Assembly (NCBI GenBank): GCA_937868035.1
Contig: CALMLK010000432.1
Coordinates: forward strand, 1 to 11,517
DNA: 11,517 nucleotides
Reading direction: 5' to 3'
DNA from: an uncultured Alphaproteobacteria bacterium
GTDB taxonomy: Bacteria; Pseudomonadota; Alphaproteobacteria; Rhizobiales; Aestuariivirgaceae
Within the stretch, counting starts at the first letter, position 1; each line of letters starts with the position of its first letter. The translations under genes were made by a program, and so were the position numbers. The notes under the pieces are model-generated. The model made no database searches. It saw only the letters and a list, made by a program, of their open reading frames with translations, and was not told the origin of the DNA. Shown here piece by piece: positions 7,497-11,517 of the stretch.

Positions 7497-7501
7497 CCTC
7501 C
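7497..7501 (-). promoter_or_regulatory. Ribosome binding site that decides the Rieske start
   Basis: GGAGG on the minus strand lies directly after the TGA of the GcvT-like gene (7505-7503). Spacing is 7 bases to ATG 7489, which is optimal, and 1 base to ATG 7495, which is too close. This favours the shorter protein by two residues and suggests translational coupling. Confidence 0.7.
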
Positions 7502-7502
7502 A

Positions 7503-8705
7503 TCAGAACAGGCCTGGCGGTGTGGCGCGCCGGCGGGGAGGATTGAAGAATTGCCGGGGAACGACCGCCGCTCTCACCATCAGCTTGTGATACTCCAGCT
7601 CGCGCGGCGCGTAGATTTCCACCCAGAGGTTGTTGGATTTCTCCGCATGGTATGGACGTCGCAGCATGGAGAGGGCGATGTTGCGCTTTGTCGTGGGAGA
7701 CCACAAGGCCGCGGTGATGTGGCCCACCTCATGTTTCCGGTTGTCGTAGACCAGGGCGTGTTCGGCCTCCACATTGCCGTCGATGTCCAGCCCCACGAAG
7801 GCCCACGGCGTATGGCCCGTGTCCCGTTCCCGTTTCAGCGCGGCGCGGCCGTTGAATGGGCCCTTCTCGAAGTCGATCATCCAGTCGAGGCCCATGTCGA
7901 AGGGCGAGCGGGTGCGGTCCGGGCGGAGTGCCGTGGTGGCGCTGATGAAATCCATGTTGGCGATCATGAAGCCCGCCTCGATGCGGGCCATGTTGAGCGC
8001 CGTCGTGCCGATGGGACGGAGGCCGTTCAGCGCGCCGGCCGTCATCAGGTGGTCCCACAGGTCGAGTGCGTTGGCCGGTGACGTCCAGAGTTCATAGCCC
8101 AGATCGGCAGTGAAGCCGGTGCGCGAGATCATCACCTTGCCGGAGGTGCCGAAGCGGTAGTCGGCCAGCTGGAATGGCTTCAGCATCTTGGCGCCGTCGA
8201 AGCCCGCGCGGGCCAGAACGGCGTAGGCGCAAGGTCCCTGCAGCGAAAGCGCTGCGATGTCCTCGCTGACGTCGCTCACGTTCACGTTGAAGCCGATGGC
8301 GCTGTCGCGGAGCCAGGGCAGATGTCGCTCCTGGCAGCACAGGCGATAGCGGCCGGACATGAGGTGGAAGAGGGTGCCGTCGTCGATGAGCTTGCCGGCA
8401 TCGTCGCACCATGCGGTGTAGTGCACGTGGCCGGGCTGCAGTTTCGCCACGTTGCGCAACGTGAGGCGGTTGAGAAAACGCACGGCGTCAGGGCCGGTGA
8501 TGTCGTACTTCACCATCGGGCTGAGGTCGTAGAGGCCAGCCTGGTTGCGGATGGCGGTGTACTCCATGGAGTCATCGCCGAAGTTCAGCGCCGTGGTGTA
8601 GCCCGCCCAGGGCGCCCAGGCATTCAGCCGGTTGGCGGCCGCCGTGCGGGGATGGAAGGGCGTGGTCTTCAGCGGCTGGCGGAAATGGAGGTGGGCGTTC
8701 TTCAT
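7503..8705 (-). CDS. GcvT/DmdA-superfamily folate-dependent aminomethyl- or methyltransferase
   Basis: This 400-residue protein has the glycine-cleavage T-protein fold. Recognisable blocks include AGLYDLSPMVKYDITGPDA (about 56-74), CDDAGKLIDDGTL (100-112), which carries the conserved Asp near the folate site (Asp108/109), SRTGFTADLGYEL, GLRPIGTTALNMARIEAGF, and the C-terminal-domain GHITAALWSPTTKR. Relatives transfer a methylene group (GcvT, dimethylglycine/sarcosine enzymes) or a methyl group (the DMSP demethylase DmdA) to tetrahydrofolate. It is somewhat longer than a housekeeping T-protein and no gcvH or gcvP is nearby, so a pathway-specific demethylase or C1-capture role is more likely. 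The ATG at 8705 overlaps the TGA of the upstream flavoprotein as ATGA. The frame stays open further upstream to 8891, but that region belongs to the flavoprotein gene. The 3' end lies 13 bases before the Rieske ATG. Confidence 0.88.
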   Translation of the reverse strand: MKNAHLHFRQPLKTTPFHPRTAAANRLNAWAPWAGYTTALNFGDDSMEYTAIRNQAGLYDLSPMVKYDITGPDAVRFLNRLTLRNVAKLQPGHVHYTAWCDDAGKLIDDGTLFHLMSGRYRLCCQERHLPWLRDSAIGFNVNVSDVSEDIAALSLQGPCAYAVLARAGFDGAKMLKPFQLADYRFGTSGKVMISRTGFTADLGYELWTSPANALDLWDHLMTAGALNGLRPIGTTALNMARIEAGFMIANMDFISATTALRPDRTRSPFDMGLDWMIDFEKGPFNGRAALKRERDTGHTPWAFVGLDIDGNVEAEHALVYDNRKHEVGHITAALWSPTTKRNIALSMLRRPYHAEKSNNLWVEIYAPRELEYHKLMVRAAVVPRQFFNPPRRRATPPGLF

Positions 8706-10225
8706 GACGCACCTGCCTTGGCGAGCGCTGCTCCGGCGGCATTCCAGCCTGCACTGCCATTTACGCCACCGCCCGGATGCATGGCGGCGCTGGCGAGATA
8801 GAGGCCGTGCAGGGGTGTTGCATATTGCGCCAAGCCGATGGCAGGCCGGAGAAACAGCATCTGCTCCACCGACAGCTCCGCGTGGTGCCACTGGCCTCCG
8901 GGTGCGCCGTGGCGTTCCGCGATGTCGTGCGGCGTCATCACCTCCACTGCCGTCACCTGCTTGCCGATGCCGGGGGCATATCGTTCCAATTGGTCCATGA
9001 TGGCCTTGAGGTAGGCGGGTTTTCCTTTTGCCCAGCCCATGCGCAAATCATGGGGCGCAAATTGAACGAGTGCCGAGAGTGTGGGTGCGCCGCTCTCCGG
9101 ATCGGGGGCGAAGGCGTGGGGAAGCAATATCTCCATCACGGTTTCGGGGGAGAATGCGCCGTACTTCACGGCGTTGAAAGCGCGCTCCACGGCGCTGATC
9201 GAGGGCGCGATGACGAGGCGGCTGCGATGGCCCGCGCCACGGAAATCAGGCACCTCGGAGAGCGTGAGGTTCAGCCGCGCCGTGGTGCCGCGGCTGCGAA
9301 TGTTCCGCACGCGGCGCACCACGCCGGTATCGAATTGTGGTGCACCCACCAGCGTGAGCAGCGTGCTGGCCGGATGCAGTGCTGACACAACCAGTCCGGT
9401 CGTGAGCACTTCTCCCGATGCCAGCGTGACGGATTGCACCCGTTCGGCGTCGGCGGATATGCGCGTCGCGGCGCTGTTGCAGCGGATTGTGACGCCCGCC
9501 GCGGCCACGGCCTTGTGAAGCGCAGTGGTGATCGCCGCCATGCCACCGCGCGGCAGGGCGAGCGCGGCCTGGCGTCCCGCCACCTGCCCGGAGATGCGAT
9601 GATAGAGACCGAGCAGGGAATTGGGCGAACGCGGGCCAGCGTGATGTCCGAGCACCGTGTCGAAGGCGAGCACGCCCTTCAGCCGGTCATCAGTGAGTTC
9701 ATCGTCGAGAACATCAGCCACGTTGATGAGCATCAGGCGCATGAATTCGCGCAGGTTGTCGCGGCCCATGCGTCGGATCGCCAGGCCATGGCGCAACGCT
9801 TCCCACAGGGGCATTCCGTGTTCGCGGGCGAGACGCGGCGGAGGCATCTGCCTGAAGGGCGCGAGAAGCGCGGCATTGCGGAGCAGGGTGGTGCGGAGGG
9901 CGGCCCAAGACGCATGATTTTCCGCAGACAGCGAACCATCCACCGTTTCGGCAAAGGGTCCCTTGAGGACGAGATGTTCGCCGGAGGCTGACAAGGCTGT
10001 GGTGGAGACATTCTGCTCCACCCAGTCCAGGCCATGCGCGGCAAGCGCGAAGGCCTTCTCGATCCGCGCATCAATTCCCGTGCAGAGTTGGGCAAGCGCT
10101 GCCATGCCGCCCGTCGCGGGGGCGGATTCCAGCAGGGTCACGTTCGCGCCCGCCTGCGCAAGGCGGCCCGCTGCGGCGAGACCGTTGATGCCGCCTCCGA
10201 TGACGATCGCATCAGAGGACGGCAT
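8702..10225 (-). CDS. COG1233/PYROXD2-type FAD-dependent oxidoreductase (phytoene-dehydrogenase-like)
   Basis: This intact 507-residue flavoprotein begins with a Rossmann FAD motif, AIVIGGGINGLAAAGRLAQ (6-24), followed by the acidic end of the second strand (LLES) and the GG motif of the amine-oxidase/phytoene-desaturase superfamily. The C-terminal FAD-contact block is GLYLASAAMHPGGGVNGSAG, diagnostic of this family. A middle LPRGGMAAITTAL segment matches the same family. Members oxidise C-N or C-C bonds, but bacterial PYROXD2-like proteins are largely uncharacterised, so the reaction is unknown. It overlaps the 3' end of its paralogue by 14 bases, has GGGAG 6 bases upstream of ATG 10225, and is coupled by ATGA to the GcvT-like gene. 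The side-by-side paralogues suggest two subunits or two sequential oxidations. Confidence 0.88.
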   Translation of the reverse strand: MPSSDAIVIGGGINGLAAAGRLAQAGANVTLLESAPATGGMAALAQLCTGIDARIEKAFALAAHGLDWVEQNVSTTALSASGEHLVLKGPFAETVDGSLSAENHASWAALRTTLLRNAALLAPFRQMPPPRLAREHGMPLWEALRHGLAIRRMGRDNLREFMRLMLINVADVLDDELTDDRLKGVLAFDTVLGHHAGPRSPNSLLGLYHRISGQVAGRQAALALPRGGMAAITTALHKAVAAAGVTIRCNSAATRISADAERVQSVTLASGEVLTTGLVVSALHPASTLLTLVGAPQFDTGVVRRVRNIRSRGTTARLNLTLSEVPDFRGAGHRSRLVIAPSISAVERAFNAVKYGAFSPETVMEILLPHAFAPDPESGAPTLSALVQFAPHDLRMGWAKGKPAYLKAIMDQLERYAPGIGKQVTAVEVMTPHDIAERHGAPGGQWHHAELSVEQMLFLRPAIGLAQYATPLHGLYLASAAMHPGGGVNGSAGWNAAGAALAKAGAS

Positions 10226-10231
10226 AGGCGT

Positions 10232-10236
10232 CTCCC
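10232..10236 (-). promoter_or_regulatory. Ribosome binding site of the intact COG1233 gene
   Basis: GGGAG on the minus strand is 6 bases from ATG 10225 and lies inside the last codons of the upstream paralogue. It supports this start and independent initiation despite the 14-base overlap. Confidence 0.6.
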
Positions 10237-11468
10237 ATGCCGGACGATTTCCTCAGTATGCGGAGAATTTCCGCGGCGGCGTTGCGGCCCGGGGCACCCA
10301 TGACGCCACCGCCGGGATGGGTGGAGGAACCGCACATCCACAGCCCATCAATGGGGGAGCGGTATTGCGCGTAGCCGGGCACCGGACGGTTGAAGAGCAA
10401 TTGGTCGAAGGTGAGTTCGCCTTGGAAGATATTGCCTTCGGTCAGGCCCACTTCCGCCTCCAGTTCGCGGGGCGTGCGCACTTCGGCGTGGAGCACCAGA
10501 TTCTTGAAGCCCGGTGAATATTCTTCGATCTGGTTCAGAACCGTCTGGCCGAATGCGTCGCGGTCGGCGTCCGTCCAGTCGCGGCCTTCGATTTTGGGTG
10601 GCGCGTATTGCACGAAGCAGCTCATGAAGTGCTTGCCCGGCGGGGTCATGGTGGGATCGGTCGTGGTCGGGATCATCATGTCGAGGAAAGGATCGCGGGA
10701 GAAGCGGCCCACCTTCCAGTCGTCGTAGGCCAGTTCGAGACGTTCGATCGAATCCGTGAAATGCATGTCGCCCCTGATGCAGGGCGAATCCTCCGGCAGT
10801 GCGGGAAAGCGCGGCAGCGCATCGAGGGCGATGTTCACCTTGCCGGACGAGCCCCTGATCTTGAAGCGTTTCACGCTCTTCACGAATGCGGAAGGCAGGT
10901 CGCGTTCGTCCACGTGCTTCAGGAAGGTGCGCTTCACATCCATGTTGGAGACGACGAGGGGTGCCGTGAACGTGTCGCCATTGGCGAGTGCAACGCCGGT
11001 GGCGCGGCCATTGCTGACAAGGATCTTCTCCACGCCGGAACCGGTGCGGACCTCGCCGCCCGCAGCCTTGAACGAGGCCATCAAGGCCTGGGTGATGGCG
11101 CCCATGCCGCCCCGCGCGAAGCCCCATGCGCCGATGTTGCCGTCCACATCGCCCATGTAGTGATGCAGCAGCACGTAAGCGGAGCCGGGCGACATGGGGC
11201 CAAGCGCCGTACCGATAATGGAAGACACCGCGAGATAGGCTTTGATCACCGGGCTTTCAAAATACTCGTCGAGGAAATCCGAGATGCTCATGGTCCAGAA
11301 GCGGATCATGGCGGAGATATCCTCTTCCGGCATGTCGAAGACCTTGCGGCCGATGTAGGCCATCTCGGAGAGGTCGCGCGGTTTCAGCGAGGTCGGATCG
11401 GGAGGCGTGCGGAGCAGGGGAGGCCGGATGAAGCGGCAGTGACGCATCACGTCGCGGCCATAGCGGTC

Positions 11469-11471
11469 TTA
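11469..11471 (-). other. Premature TAA stop within the COG1233 gene
   Basis: Plus-strand tta reads TAA on the coding strand, in frame with the downstream 412-residue piece and with 15 upstream codons that reach the window edge. Only one substitution (plus-strand T at 11469 to G or A) would restore a Tyr codon. Confidence 0.75.
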
Positions 11472-11517
11472 GCTCTCCGCGTCATGGACGGAGAAGCGTG
11501 CGAACTCGCGGCGGTTT

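Larger units (their letters stand above)
10212..11517 (-). pseudogene. COG1233/PYROXD2-type FAD oxidoreductase interrupted by an in-frame stop (5' end outside window)
   Basis: The frame ending at TGA 10214-10212 encodes the C-terminal three quarters of a phytoene-dehydrogenase-like flavoprotein: FRFIRP-like segment, LLHHYMGDVDGNIGAWGFARGGMGAIT, and the FAD-contact block GLWMCGSSTHPGGGVMGAPG near the end. The longest open piece starts at GTG 11450 (next codon ATG) and is 412 residues, well short of the roughly 510-530 expected, with no FAD-binding GxGxxG at its start. Upstream of that GTG the same frame still reads like the family on both sides of a TAA at 11471-11469: ARFSVHDAES, stop, DRYGRDVMRHC. 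Relatives, from memory, have Tyr at the stop position, so this looks like TAC to TAA in an otherwise intact gene. No ribosome site supports restart at 11450 or 11447. It is either a recent nonsense mutation or a base-call error. If annotated conservatively, the open part is 10212-11450. Confidence 0.75.

Noticed and set aside
8706..8891. A 62-codon N-terminal extension of the GcvT-like frame
   Set aside because: It overlaps the C-terminal coding part of the COG1233 gene in another frame and has no T-protein similarity. The ATGA junction at 8705 gives a family-sized protein.
10212..11450. Treating the 412-residue open piece as a complete, functional gene starting at GTG 11450
   Set aside because: It lacks the FAD-binding N-terminus, has no ribosome site, and family-like sequence continues in frame upstream beyond the stop.
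1..11517. tRNA, rRNA, CRISPR arrays, insertion sequences or phage genes
   Set aside because: None was recognised by eye. The window is filled end to end by metabolic and transport genes with no regular repeat array or transposase-like frame.

Overview
This window is one stretch of a GC-rich (roughly 60% or more) bacterial chromosome in which every supported gene lies on the minus strand. Gene content (Pot-type amine transporter, GbcA/CntA-like Rieske oxygenase, TMADH-like flavoprotein, GcvT-like protein, paired COG1233 oxidoreductases) and base composition fit an alphaproteobacterium, probably Hyphomicrobiales or a relative. That placement is an inference from gene families, not from a marker gene.

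In transcription order (right to left) the genes are: (1) a COG1233/PYROXD2-type FAD oxidoreductase broken by an in-frame TAA (10212-11517, 5' end outside the window); (2) a second, intact COG1233 paralogue (8702-10225); (3) a GcvT/DmdA-superfamily tetrahydrofolate-dependent methyl- or aminomethyltransferase (7503-8705); (4) a Rieske non-heme iron oxygenase alpha subunit of the quaternary-amine group (6320-7489); (5) a PotD/PotF-like periplasmic binding protein (5165-6271); (6) a PotA-like ATPase (4015-5139); (7, 8) two permeases (3104-4018 and 2264-3103); (9) a trimethylamine-dehydrogenase-like FMN/4Fe-4S/FAD enzyme (243-2258); (10) the first 82 codons of a protein resembling cupin DMSP-lyase-family proteins (1-246, continuing outside). 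Junctions are 14- and 4-base overlaps, direct abutment, or gaps of at most 48 bases. This is almost certainly one operon extending past both edges, and no stretch longer than 48 bases lacks a gene.

The simplest reading is an uptake-plus-demethylation pathway for an N-methylated (possibly quaternary, betaine-like) cationic compound. The transporter imports it, the Rieske enzyme oxidatively removes one methyl group, the TMADH-like enzyme removes another from a secondary or tertiary amine, and the GcvT-like protein moves a one-carbon unit to folate. The COG1233 pair and the cupin presumably process the remaining skeleton. I do not recognise this exact gene set as a characterised pathway. Active-site differences from trimethylamine dehydrogenase argue against trimethylamine as the substrate. 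No reductase partner for the Rieske enzyme, no regulator and no promoter is visible in the window.
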